Part shown: one piece after another, positions 10,800 to 22,059 of the stretch
Layout of the letters: each line of letters begins with the position of its first letter
Numbering within the stretch: the stretch's first letter is position 1
Assembly: GCA_027422505.1 (NCBI GenBank)
Contig: JAPQWV010001546.1
Span: 1-64,000 of the forward strand
DNA: 64,000 nt
Source: Craterostigma plantagineum
Lineage: Eukaryota; Streptophyta; Magnoliopsida; Lamiales; Linderniaceae
Direction: 5' to 3'
Notes under the pieces: model-generated
What the model saw: the letters and a program-made list of their open reading frames with translations, nothing else
Database searches by the model: none
What the model was told of the DNA's origin: nothing
Translations under genes and position numbers: made by a program

Positions 10800-11895
10800 T
10801 GAATTGTTCTTGGACAATCTGGAATTACATAAACGCCTGCAGGCTAGATCGACTTGGGCCGTCCCTGTTTCAGCCAATACGTCATGGAGTTGGAGGAAGC
10901 TTGTGCAGCTGAGGTCGATCATTCTCCCACTTGTCTCTTTTAGGATTGGCGATGGTTCGACTATTTCGCTGTGGGAGGACCAATGGCTACAGGGAGTCGC
11001 CACTACTGGACCGCTACCCGCGAGGCCCGATAGCAATGGGGCTTCCGGTGGTGACCCGGTTGAGTACAGGCATCGACGCCCGTGGAATAAATTTGCCAGG
11101 ACGGACTACGATCGATTACATTGACTTCAGTCGCCTTCTCCCCTCTGTTGACCCGACCATGCAAGATAGGATACTATGGAAGGGGCGACTGATGGTTTTG
11201 CCACCACTCGCATGATTAGGGAGGCACTCCGCTTTCGACGGCAGCCTGTACCATGGGCGGTCCTTTTTGGGGGTCCCCTAAAGGTGCCTGGGCATGATAT
11301 TATTCTTTGGCTGAGTATACGCGATCGCTAGTCTACGAGGGATAAGCCGTGGGTGGCCCAGCGAGCGGGCACCCCTGCCTGTGTCCTATGTGACGTGCTC
11401 CGCTACGAGACGGCTCAGCACCTATTCTTCGATTGTCGGTTTTCTCGTCAGTGTCTTCCACTGCTGAGGCACCGTATTCGCTTGTCTTGGCCTTATAGGG
11501 ATTGGGCCCAGGGCATTATGTGGGCTTCGAGTAAATGGCGAGGACACCATCTTATTGCGGCGGCATCCCGTCATGTTTTGGCATCCTTGGTTTATCATAT
11601 TTGGCAGGCATGCAACAGGCACTGGAAGGAAGGGATCATCACGACTCCTGACAGGCTGGTGGCTGCTGTGCTTGATATGGTGTGCATGCGACTCAGTGGG
11701 ACATCTGCTAGGTTCGAGCTCCAAAGGGCAGCCATTCGGCGCATCTGGCGTGTAGCTTGGTAGGCTCTGCTATGACTGGTTTTTGTTTGGTTTTGTTGGT
11801 TTGTATTGGGCCAGTAGTCTGTTACTGGTTGCTTGTGAGGGGCTGATCCTCACCCATCTTGTACATCCACCCATTTATATATATACACACGGAAT
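10800..11895 (+). mobile_element. LINE-1: 3' fragment of an L1-type LINE
   Basis: A 5'-truncated non-LTR retrotransposon. The N-terminal part reads WSWRKLVQLRSIILPLVSF, then a frame change near 11120. The last frame, 11353-11763, holds the zf-RVT domain (CVLCDVLRYETAQHLFFDC, then LASLVYHIWQACNRHW) and ends RRIWRVAW just before the stop. That domain follows the RT in plant LINE ORF2 proteins. The 3' UTR is only about 120 bases and ends in a TATA-rich tail. It interrupts the Copia-1 LTR on the left and abuts gypsy sequence on the right. No target duplication could be seen. Confidence 0.8.
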
Positions 11896-13382
11896 TATTC
11901 CAAAAATAAAAGTCTACAACAATTCCTTGTATCACAGGACAGTTTCGTACTACTTGACTGGTTCTAATTGGGTTTCCATTCGGGACAGTCACATTAAACT
12001 CGCACTCAGACCTACTGGGTGTAACCCCGAGTCTCATCACATACTTAATGGATGCAAATGAGTGCGTGGCTCCGGAGTCTAATAGTATCCACGTGGGAGT
12101 TTGGTGGATAGATAGGATACCTGTCACACGGACGGGTTTTCTTCTGCTTCCTCCGAGGTGATTGTGTACACTCAAGCTGGCACGGCCATTTGGTCTTGTC
12201 TAATTTCCTGCTTGGCCTCCAGATGTACTCTTCGAACATAACCTGCCGAAGTACCCCGGCTTCCCGCATTGAAACAGTTTTGGTATGGGCGTAGCAGTTG
12301 CCCAATCCCGCACTTCGTGCAGTTCGGGTTAACGCTGGAAATCTTCCTTGATTCGGGTTCGGCGGTCGGTTTGGTATCCCCTGTGGATGTTGTGGCGGCA
12401 TGTTTTGAAAGTTCTGCTTTCCACCTTTTGGCACGAACTGACGCTTCTAATTTCCCACACTCCACTGTGATCCTTGTGCCTATGAAAACTTCCTTTTCGC
12501 TTCCTGAGCTCAAACGATCCTGGCCTCAGCCTGTTCCGCTACCATTGCCCTTTCCTCCACTTGCGCATAGGTGGCTCCTTGAAGTCCAGCCATACTTACG
12601 TCCCGATAGAGTTCAGGCTTCAAACCTTCAAGGAAACGCTCAATCTTGAGAGCGTCCGTGCTCACCAAATGAGCTGCGAACCTCGACAGCTACTCAAATT
12701 TCCTGATGTACTCAACAACCGCCATCGCTCCCTGCCTAAGGTTGATGAACTCGTTCAGACGTTGGGCTCTCACTGGGGCAGTGTGATACTTGCCCTGAAT
12801 AGTTCCTTAAATCTGTCCCAGCGCATCGTTGCATGGTTCTCGATCACCATGACAGTGTTCCCACCAGTGCCCTGCGCTTCCTCTAAGCAAGAACGCGGCA
12901 CAGAGGGCCTTCTCCTCTTCCGGGACTCGACTATACACGAACATACTTTCCAGAGTCCTTAACCAGTCTTCAGCTGCTGTTGAATCCGCAGTATCTTCAA
13001 AGGTCGGCGGATTCAGCCTGCGAAATCGTTCACCCACTATTTCTGTCCTTTCAGCCTGAGTAGGTCCATCATTTGTGTTGTTCTGCTGAATTAGCTGTTG
13101 GATCTGAGTAGACTGCTGGCAAACCAATTATGTAAGCTGGAAGATGATTGCGTCTCGGTTATCGGTGGGGGCTGCATTCTCTTGATTCTGGTCACCCCCA
13201 CTACTTTCTCATATAGTTTAACCATTTTTCCTGTTCTACCCTGACAGTGCCTATAGCCAATAAATTCATGCAACACAAAATTCATGATAACATAAACACT
13301 TACAGGCAATGCTGCTTCAACGCTTTGGGTGTGTGTACATGGATAGTCTACAGAACCTGTGACTGAAGCTCTAGTACCACTA
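11896..13382 (-). pseudogene. Gypsy gag and protease, minus strand
   Basis: Reading from high to low coordinates: a PBS-like site at about 13368-13380 (complement reads TGGTACTAGAGC, two changes from the Met-tRNA site), a Gln-rich gag N-terminus and FRRLNPPTFED with AEDWLRTLESMF (about 13030-12950). Then come VEYIRKFE, KIERFLEGLKPELYRDVSM (about 12640-12590) and a knuckle-like Cys region near 12280, and finally the protease motif LLDSGATHSF near 12080. The order and motifs fit a chromovirus-type Ty3/gypsy element such as Tekay. Several stops and frame changes break it. It ends near 11896 where LINE-1 begins, so RT and integrase are missing. Confidence 0.75.
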
Positions 13383-13549
13383 TGTTAGGACCCGTGCCCT
13401 CGCTACCTATTCTAACATTGTCCTATGTGCCTAACGATGTAATAACTTAAACAGAATACGGAAATGTGTATGAAATTTTCCATTTATGCAATGGAAGTCG
13501 TTTCTTTACATGACAAAAGAATTACATAAATTCCTAAATTCTTACAACA
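13383..13549 (-). repeat. Gypsy 5' LTR end, minus strand, truncated
   Basis: On the minus strand this LTR ends in CCTAACA at 13383, next to the PBS-like site. About 165 bases remain before it is replaced at 13550 by a copia fragment. No LTR start is visible. Confidence 0.5.
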
Positions 13550-13614
13550 CGAAAGGCTGCTCTGATCAAATCCCAAATCTCTCCGAAAGCTACTCGTTCG
13601 AAATCACAAAGAAA
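13550..13614 (+). repeat. Duplicated scrap of the Copia-2 3' internal region
   Basis: These 65 bases match 21643-21707 with few differences (shared GAAAGGCTGCTCTGATCAAA and onward). At about 13612 the match jumps to the LTR part equivalent to 24440. A region of about 2.7 kb present in the 3' half of Copia-2 is thus missing here, with a short AACG overlap at the join. Confidence 0.75.
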
Positions 13615-14072
13615 CGATGTGGATCGAAACTTGGCGTGTGACAGCCTAGGTGGAGGTCTAGTTTCCAAAGTGCTTCGGTTGTGTACGGGTCAATCATTTT
13701 GTACATAACCGCTAATACCTAGTGATTGATTGGAACTCTTGGGGAGATCACACCCCGAGGACAGGATTAAACCCCGTTGGGATATAACCTGTATAAAAAT
13801 TGCGACTCACTCTATTTTCTGCTATTTACTTTTCTGTGAGACAAACCCGGGAGGCGTTCAAATAACTAGGTGATATCGTTGAAACGACTTCTGAAAATAA
13901 CGTGATATTTTTGAAACAGGGTTAGGGAGATAACTTTGATACTCGTACTGCTTTCTGGGAAATAACATACTCTGCAAATATCTTCTTAAAGAAAAGTATT
14001 TTTCAAAGAAGAACAAGCCAAAATTTTTATAGCCTAATTCACCCCCCGTCTTAGGCATATTTTGCACTTCAT
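13612..14072 (+). repeat. Copia-2 5' LTR, 3' part only
   Basis: It aligns along its whole length with 24440-24897, differing by scattered substitutions and small indels, and ends GCACTTCA. About the first 1.07 kb of the LTR is missing. Shared segments include TGGATCGAAACTTGGCGTG and GACAAACCCGGGA. Confidence 0.9.
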
Positions 14073-14079
14073 TTCATTT

Positions 14080-14091
14080 GGTATCAGAGCA
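14080..14091 (+). other. Copia-2 primer binding site
   Basis: TGGTATCAGAGC, the complement of the 3' end of initiator Met-tRNA, lies seven bases after the LTR end. It primes minus-strand cDNA synthesis and fixes the element's orientation as plus. Confidence 0.9.
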
Positions 14092-14133
14092 GGTTACTCA
14101 ACGAAAGGGCCTAACACGCCTGAGTAAGATCTA

Positions 14134-15640
14134 ATGGCTTTTTCGAGGTCGACTGTTTTTTGCAGAGGGTCAATCCCCTCTAGGCCAGCCTCTCTTTGAT
14201 GGCGAACTGCGCATGTATAGGAAGAATACATTCGGGTTAGTTCCTGCTCATCGGCAAAGGCTATGTGGGATATGCTCCAAGTCACTCATGAAGGAACTCA
14301 ACGAGTTGTGGAAGAAAGACTGGCTCTGCTCACACATCAGTATGAACTGTTCTCGATGGAATCTGACGATAATATAAGCCAAATGTATGCCAGATTCATG
14401 CGAATCATCAATCAAATGTTTTCTCTCGAAAAGAAGGTACCTGATAGTGAACAAGTCAGAAAGATACTGAGTCACTGCCACGAGAATGGAATGCCAAGGT
14501 TACTTCCGTCTACGAAGCAAAGGATCTAGAAGCACTGAGCATCTCCGAACTGATTGGATCTCTTATCTCCTACGAGATGATTCAAACGTCAATGAATGAG
14601 AAGTCTATCGCATTCATATCCAACCAAGAAGAATCTGATTCTGACGATGAACGAGAAGGCCTGATGAACGACATAGCCATGCTTACAAAGAGATGAACGA
14701 ACTCCGGCAAATTCCAGAACAAAAACAAGCGAATCTCCACGTCCGGGAAGATAATTCAGAAATGCTTCCGGTGCAACAAAGCAGGCCACTATGCACATGA
14801 ATGCCCAACAAATAACGATGAGAAACCAAAGAAGCAGAAGGCCATGGTGACAGAATCTAACGACTCTGAAATGGAACAAAGCGAGGACGAGGATCACGCT
14901 TATATGGCTGACGAGGATCAGGTATCTCGTTCTTCCTCCATTGAGAAATTTCATATCCTAAACAGTTTATATGGTTATGAAAGAGACTCATTTTTTCTGA
15001 TACAGAAGAAAGTAAGGAAGATTTGTGTAGGTTACTTCAAAAAGCAGAGAGAAAGATTAAGTCATGAACTAGCTAAGGAAAACACGAGGCTGATCTAGAG
15101 ATCTCACGTTTGAATGGAGAGTTAGCTACTGCTAAGAAAGAGGGAATTCCATGTGACTGTGAGAAAACAGAAAAGAAAACAGTGACTTATCCAGAGATAT
15201 CGTAGAACTCCGGAATTCCTTAGATAGATAAAAAGAAAGTTGATAGACTCCTTGAGGGTAAGCAGAACATAGATATGCTGTTAAGTACTCCTGGGAACAT
15301 TGGTAGGTCAGGGATAGGTTATTCCACTGAAGGAAAGCATGCTAAACATTCTGTGCTAAGCTTAAATGTTTTCTGTTGTGGTAGAAATGGTCATTATGCA
15401 TACAACTGTCCTTTAAAGAAAGTTGATAAAGCTAAGTATGTTTGGAGACCTAAGAAGTCACCTGTAAATGCCGCTGTTGTATCTGATTCTAGCAGGAGAT
15501 CACCGTCTATGCAGAATGATATCTCGTATGTTAACAGAAGTTATTTCCCCGCTAACATGTTAGGACCCAACAGAAATTGGGTACCTAAGAAGAGTACTTT
15601 CTACATGTACGAAGGAAGAATCCCAGCAAGAAAAGCAGGT
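14134..15640 (+). pseudogene. Copia-2 gag
   Basis: The ATG at 14134 starts MAFSRSTVF, but stops follow quickly. The body of gag appears at 14230-14530: AKAMWDMLQVTHEGTQRV, then YELFSMESDDNISQMYARF, typical of the UBN2-type copia gag. A CCHC knuckle (CFRCNKAGHYAHECP) lies near 14766, an acidic stretch near 14850-14900 and a second Cys-rich knuckle-like segment (VFCCGRNGHYAYNCPL) near 15368. Tryptophan-Val-Pro-Lys near 15587 precedes the protease. Gag packages element RNA; the knuckles bind nucleic acid. Multiple frame changes show it is dead. Confidence 0.8.
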
Positions 15641-16830
15641 GGTATCTCGACAGCGGGTGCTCCCCCCACATGACAGGTGATATAGGTATTTTGTGTCGTT
15701 AAAGGCGGTTGATGGAGGATACGTTTCGTACGCTAACGACGCAAAAGCCAAAATCGTGGGAGTTGGTACTCTTGGTAACAATTTAAATATCACTATAGAT
15801 AACGTATGGTTTGTTAGGAGCTTAGAACATAATTTAATTTGCATTAACCAATTATGTGATGATGGATATACCGTAGCTTTCGCCAAAGACAAGTGCTTTG
15901 TCAAAAAAGTGATGAGATTGTGTTTAGTGCGTCTAGACATGGTAATATTTATTGTATCACTCTAGATGATATTGCTAACCAGAACGTCAAGTGTCTAGCA
16001 GTTAAGCAGGATATCACATGGTTATGGCACAGACGACTGGAACATGCCAACATGGAACTGATCTCGCACATATCATGCATTGAATTGGTGAGAGGCATTC
16101 CAGATATGAAAGCCACCAAGGACAAATTTGCAAAGCGTGCCAAATGGGAAAACATACCAAGACGTCCTTCAAACCTAAGAATGTGATATCTACGTCCAGA
16201 CCACTGGAACCGCTGCATCTTGACCTTTTTGGTCCGGTACAGGTTATGTCATTGAAAGGTAAACGATATGCCTTTGTTATCGTAGACCACTATACTAGGT
16301 ACACATGGGTCTTATTTCTTGCACAAAGTGAGGCTTTAGATAACCTTGCGCCATTGATTAAGAAGCTAGAAAATGAGAAAGAGATGAAAGTCCGTAAGAT
16401 TAGGAGTGATAACGGTCTAGAATTTGATAGTAAACCCTTTGCATCTTTTTGTAATGAAAATGGTTATAGTCATAATTTTTCAGCCCCTATTACGTCTCAA
16501 CAGAACAGCTTGTTACGTCTCGAATCGGATTTTTCTTAGACCGATTATTAAGAGAACACCCTATGAACTTTGGAATGATAAAACCCCTAACATAGGTTAT
16601 TTCCATGTATTTGGGGTGCAAGTGCTTTATTTTAAATGATAGGGATAAGCGAGGAAAATTCGATTCCAAAGTAGATGAAGGGATATACCTAGGTTACAGC
16701 CTTCATTCCAAAGCTTTTCGAGTGTTTAATAATAGGAAGAAGACTGTTCAAGAATCTATGCATATTACGTTTGATGAATTTCCAAACGCAGATGCTACTA
16801 AGGAAGGTATATAGTTGTGTCTCCTGCAGG
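15641..16830 (+). pseudogene. Copia-2 protease and integrase (catalytic Glu lost)
   Basis: The protease signature WYLDSGCSPHMTG is intact in its own frame at about 15638-15675, out of frame with the long ORF that ends near 15673. A gag-pre-integrase segment (WLWHRRLEHANMELI) is near 16021. The integrase core has LHLDLFGP (about 16214) and SDNGLEF (about 16406). After SQQN at about 16500 the sequence jumps to a segment ACYVSNRIF and KRTPYELW in another frame: the stretch that should hold the third catalytic residue, Glu, is gone. The deletion probably covers about 50 codons by comparison with Copia-1. The region then runs into the variable linker to RT. Confidence 0.8.
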
Positions 16831-17039
16831 TATACAGGTTACTGACAAAGAAGTGAATGCAATTCTATTGGAACAAGATACTGAGTCAGAAGAACTGAAG
16901 CTTCAGACGAACAACAGTGCAGAAAATTCAAACATGCTTCGAGCCATCCCACTGAGCAAGTTATAGGGAATATCACTTCAGGGATCAAAGCAAGAGCAAC
17001 TACATGAAACGATATTGCTGAGGAATCACATGACGTGCT

Positions 17040-18612
17040 GTTGTCAACCATGGAACCTAAGACAGTGAATGAGGCTCTCGACGATGAATCGTGGGTGAAT
17101 TGCCATGGAAGAAGAGCTGGCACAATTCGAAAAGAGCCAAGAGTGGACTCTTGTGGAAAGACCTAATGACAAGTCCATTATAGGCACGAAGTGGTGTTTC
17201 GCAACAAACTGGACAAAACGGTAATGTGACACAAAACAAGGCCAGGTTAGTTGCCAAAGGTTATTCCCAAGAAGAAGGTATAGATTTTCAAGAAATCGTT
17301 GCACACCCGTAGCTAGGCTTGAGTCTATACGTATTTTACTTGCATATGCATCTTTTAAAAGATTCAAGCATTTTCAAATGGATGTAAAAAAGGCATTTTT
17401 AAATGGTTTTATAAATGAGGAAGTCTTTGTCGAACAACCTCCCGGTTTTGAAAAAGAAGAATTTTCAAATCACGTTTTCAACTTAAACAAAGTTTTATAT
17501 GGTTTAAAAACAAGCCCCTAGGGCATGGTATGAAAGATTGAGTAGGTTTTTACTAGACATGGGCTTTACAACAGGAACAATAGATAACACTATGTTTATA
17601 AAGTGCGAAGGGAATATATGTTGATATCATCAACATATATTTGGTAGGGAATCAGCCATTATGCAGATATATGTTGATGATATCATATTTGGTAGCACTG
17701 ACATAACTCTTTGTGAGAATTTTTCTAAGTCTATGCAACAAGAATTTGAGATGGGCCTAATGGGAGAACTCACGTACTTCCTTGAAGTGCAAATCAAGCA
17801 ATTGGATAAGGGAACATTCATATCTCAAACGAAGTACACGAAGGAACTACTTGAAAAATTTGGAATGGCTGATTCCAAGGTACTTCCCACTCCTGTGCAT
17901 CAGACCGCCAAAATTGACAGTGATGAACAAGGTACGCCCTTTGACCAAACTAAATATAGAGGTATGATCGGAAGTTTGCTCTACCTTACGGCAAGCAGAC
18001 CCGATATTATGTTTGCTACTGGTCTATGTTCTAGATATCAATCGAGTCCTAGGGAATCTCACTTGACAGCAATCAAGCGGATACTTAGATATTTGAAAGG
18101 AACAATCAATTTGGAATGTGATATCCAAGTTCCAAGGAATTCCCATTAATGGGATACTCGGACGCGGATTATGCCGGTTCTAGGGAAGATAGGAAAAGCA
18201 CTAGTGGTACTTATCAAATACTAGGGAATTCCCTTGTAACTTGGTCCAGTCGGAAACAAAATGCCGTGGCCCTATCCACAACCGAAGCAGAATATATGGC
18301 CTTAGGAAGTTGTTCTCAGCAAATCCTTTGAATGTAACAACCTTTAGTGATTACAGTTAAAGGTACGACCAAATTCCTATTTTTTGTGATAGTACTAGTG
18401 CCATTAGTATCACTTGGAATCCCGTACACCACTCTCGAACTAAGCATATAGAGGTGAAACATCATTTTATTTCGAGATCATGTTCAGAAAGGGAATATCA
18501 GCGTGAACTTTGTAGGAACTAATGATCAGTAGGCTGATATCTTCATGAAACCCCTTATTGAGAGTAGATTCTGTGATATACGCGACCGATTAGGAACTAT
18601 TGAGCTCAAATA
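17040..18612 (+). pseudogene. Copia-2 reverse transcriptase and RNase H
   Basis: RT motifs appear from about 17090: SWVNCH-like start, SIIGTKW (about 17175), [18 protein letters not shown] (about 17237), MDVKKAFLNGF (about 17380) and LYGLK (about 17500). The catalytic block IYVDDIIFGST is at about 17664-17695, then ELTYFLEVQIKQ, SLLYLTASRPDIMFA (about 17970) and LRYLKGT. RNase H begins MGYSDADYAGSREDRKSTSGT at 18149 and passes RKQNAVALSTTEAEYMALG to RTKHIEV (about 18440) and a terminal RDRLGTIELK before a stop near 18612. Frameshifts occur at several points, and an inverted repeat sits just before the YVDD block. Confidence 0.85.
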
Positions 18613-18744
18613 GGAAAGGTGACTAGATATGCTAGCCCTTAGTATCTCCTTGATCTTATCCTTTAGGATCTCCTCGATTTTGTTCCTTGATTCTATTAAT
18701 ATTTTTCCTTATTCTATCTTTCTTATCTATTAAGATCTTTTCCA

Positions 18745-21229
18745 TTCAAAGTGGACCTTGCCAAGGCATATGATATGGTCGAATGGGTTTTCCTTTTGAG
18801 GACTCTTGAGGCACTCCACTTCCACCGGACATTCATTGGTTGGATAAGAGCTTGCCTCACGACTACTTCATTCTCATTAAATATCAATGGAAGAGCTGAA
18901 GGATTCTTCAAAGGCCGACGTGGTCTACGGCAAGGTGACCCTCTATCACCCTATCTCTTTACTTTGGTGATGGACGTTTTGCATGGTATTATTGAGGATC
19001 GAATTAGGCAAACCAGCTGCTTTATCTATCATTGGCGCTGCGAACCTACTAGAATGTTCATGCTCTCGTTTGCGGATGATTTACTACTGTTCTCCCATGC
19101 GGATACGGGTTCGGTCGGCGTCTTCAAGGAAAGCCTTGAGATCTTCGCTACTATTTCCGGTCTACATGCCAATACAAACAAGAGCGAAATGTACATCTCT
19201 AAGAGAGCTGCCCGACTTAGTGGTACACTTCAAACTACCATGGGGTTCTCGATGGGGTCCTTCCCGGTGCGGTATCTTGGGGTGCCGCTTCTCACCTCGA
19301 GGTTGACTATTGCTGACTGCGCTCCTCTCCTCACCGCTATTGACCAGCGATTGGGCTCCTGGATAACCAAACGGTGTCCTACGCTGGAACGGTCCAATTA
19401 ATCAGATCTCCTTGGTCTTCATACGTACTGGACGGGAGTTTTCATGCTCCCTAAAGGTGTTATACATGCCATCGAATCACGAATGCCATCCTTTCTTTGG
19501 GGGTACAAGTGCCAAGGTTGCTTGGGCGGACATTTGTCTTCCTATTGAGGAGGGTGGGTTGGGAATCAGATCGATTGAGATGGACAACAAAGCACTAGTG
19601 ATGCGGCTCCTTTGGACCTTACTGAGTGGGGATGAGACCTCTATTTGGGCACTCTAGATCCGACGAACGAGGTTACACAATACGTCTATATGGACCATAA
19701 GACCTAACTCTCGTACCGCTTGGAGTTGGAGGAAAATTTTGCAACTCCGTCAATACATCCGGCCTCTACTTCAATTCCATGTTGGAAACGGGGAGAACAC
19801 GCTTCTTCGGACCGACCCTTGGCTTCTCACGGGCCCGATGGTGGACAGATTTCCTCGTGGACCCATGATGATGGGATTACCAATCGACTCGCGGCTTCGT
19901 GCGGTTATCAACGATGAGGGATGGAATTGGTCGGGCCAAACCACGGTAGAATATATTGAGTTTGCCCCTCTTCTTCCACAGGTCCACCCTACTGATGCAG
20001 ATGGTGTGCGATGGATTGCTACGACGAATGGCCAATTCACCACCAGATCTGCTAGGGATAGCATGAGGATGCGGCGGCCCAAGTCCATTGGAGTACGCTT
20101 TTTGGAGACCCTCTTTCCATCCCTAGGCATCAATTCATCCTATGGCTGGCAATCAGAGATAGACTGGCGACACGTGACATACCATGGGTGGCGGCCGCGG
20201 CGGGAACATCCTATTGTCTCTTATGTGACAGCCATACGGAGGAAACGATTAGACATTTATTCTTTGAATGCATCTTTTCTAGACGTTGTCTTCGTTTGAT
20301 GCGTAGTAGGTTGCGGTTCGATTGGCCTAGAAGGGACTGGTTCGATGGTATTCGGTGGGCCGCTCATCGGTGGAGAGGGCAGCACCTTGCTTGGTTAGGG
20401 CCACGTCACGCCATTGCCTCGTTAGTCTACCATATTTGGAAGGAGCGGAACAAGAGATGGCGAGAAGGAAAACGGCGCACTCCGGAACAGATTGCTACCG
20501 ACATTGAGGTGCTTCTTTGCTTGCGTTTGGCCACTATCACAAGCAAGTACCTTATCCAGGCGAGTGCTCTCCGGCGTGCTTGGCGAATTGCCTGGTAGGG
20601 AGATACCGGGATGGCGTCGGTCCTGCCTTTCAGTTTGGCTACCGTGGCTGATTCGCATGGGATGGGTCACCCCCCTGGGATCCCCCCTATCTTCTTAACC
20701 CTCCCCCTTGTCTTGTTTTATTTCTTCTGCTCTCTCCTTGTCTCTTTGCTAGGGTGCAGGTTGCTGCGACTTGTGGTTCAGTGGCCTTTGGGCTTGGATG
20801 CTTGCGGGACATGAGGCCGGCCATGGCGGACGCTCTACTCATGGTCTTCTTTATCCTTGGAAAACGGGAGTGGCGCTTCATCGCATCGCACCGACCTGCC
20901 CCGCGGATGATCCCATTCCCGCCTGAAGCTTGTCCTAGTCTTCGGTTTCTGTGCTTGTTGGCGCTGTTTTGGCACTTAGCCGGGCTCCCCTGGTACTACA
21001 TCTGGTGCCAGAATTGAAGTGGTTTTCGACGCCTACGTAGCCGTGTCTTGCTTGTTCTTGATGTTTTTGGCTTAGGTCTTGTTGGGACCTAGTAGGTCGT
21101 TTGGGTTGCCTTGTTTTTAGTGCTGGCAGGTCGTTTTTTCATTACCGCTTGATAACGTCATGAGCGATATCATGCACGCGACTTTGTAACTCCTGATTTC
21201 CTTTATACTAGTGACACATTCCAAAAAAA
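18745..21229 (+). mobile_element. LINE-2: 5'-truncated L1-type LINE
   Basis: Begins inside the RT (KVDLAKAYDMVEW) and has a long open RT frame to 19401 with RQGDPLSPYLF, SFADDLLLF and FPVRYLGVPL. After frameshifts the zf-RVT domain appears at 20188-20598 (CLLCDSHTEETIRHLFFEC, SLVYHIWKERNKRW), ending RRAWRIAW. A 3' UTR of about 630 bases ends in CCTTTATACTAGTGACAC and an A-run at about 21220-21229. LINEs insert by target-primed reverse transcription, which explains the truncated 5' end. It splits the region between Copia-2 pol and its 3' non-coding part. No clear target duplication was found. Confidence 0.85.
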
Positions 21230-21599
21230 AGAGATTATTTTTAGACCTTCTTCGAGATTTATGTTAAAATCTATTTTCAGCCAAAAATTCCTTATTATTT
21301 TTTAACTCTGATAATTAGTCCTTATTTCCTTCCTTAATCTCCGCGAGATATCCTCTGATCTTCATTTAATTCCATCTAATGGGCAGTTTCCTTATCCATT
21401 CGTGGTCTTTGAAATTCAAACTTTGAATCTTTTCCTTATCTGCCTCACGTCTAATCGATATCACATCTCACCAAAATCCTTTTCATTCTTGTCCAAGGAG
21501 TTTTTGGGCTTTCTAACCATCCAATCTCTTCTTTATTCAATTCATTCAACCCCAAGTCTTTCACTTCATTATTTCGCTCCTCAATCCTTCAATCTCAAT

Positions 21600-21872
21600 T
21601 GTGATGAAAACCAAAGGCGCCGGATCTGTCTCCGACAAGAAGCGAAAGGCTGCTCTGATCAAATCCCAAATCTCTCCGAAAGCTACTCGTTCGAAATCAG
21701 AAAGAAAACGGATCAAGAGAGCGACGACGAGCAGGGAACCATAGCTGATTTGAGACAGAGTATCAAAGGCATCAAGGACGATAACGGGAAGAAGTTCGAT
21801 GAGATCTCACGGCACTTTAAAAGGGTTAAAAAGTTTATGAAGGAGATCTCCACGGCTTTGAAGAATCACTGA
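21600..21872 (+). pseudogene. Copia-2 3'-end coiled-coil frame
   Basis: A Lys/Arg-rich start (MKTKGAGSVSDKKRKAAL, from 21604) shifts into a second frame that continues ESDDEQGTIADLRQSIKGI and ends with a Lys-rich helix and a stop at 21872. The second half has heptad-like hydrophobic spacing and could be a coiled coil. Its place between pol and the polypurine tracts matches the extra ORF of SIRE-type elements, but it does not resemble Copia-1 ORF2. A 65-base scrap of it is found at 13550. Confidence 0.4.
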
Positions 21873-22059
21873 ATCCTCATCTGCCTCATCTGATAATGAT
21901 TCCAGCCCTTAGAACTTCGATCCCCAGTGATCTCCTAGCTCTCGTATGCCTAGTTCCCGTCTGCGCTTAGTACTAAGTTATTTTATTTTGCTGGTTTTTG
22001 GGTAGGTAGGTTGTGGTAAGTTGCACGTTTTGGTAAGTTATTTATGTTTTGGATGCCTC

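Noticed and set aside
18613..18745. Target duplication for LINE-2
   Set aside because: I compared the sequence before 18745 with that after the A-tail at 21229 and found only weak similarity, so no duplication is claimed. The same holds for LINE-1, LINE-3 and LINE-4.
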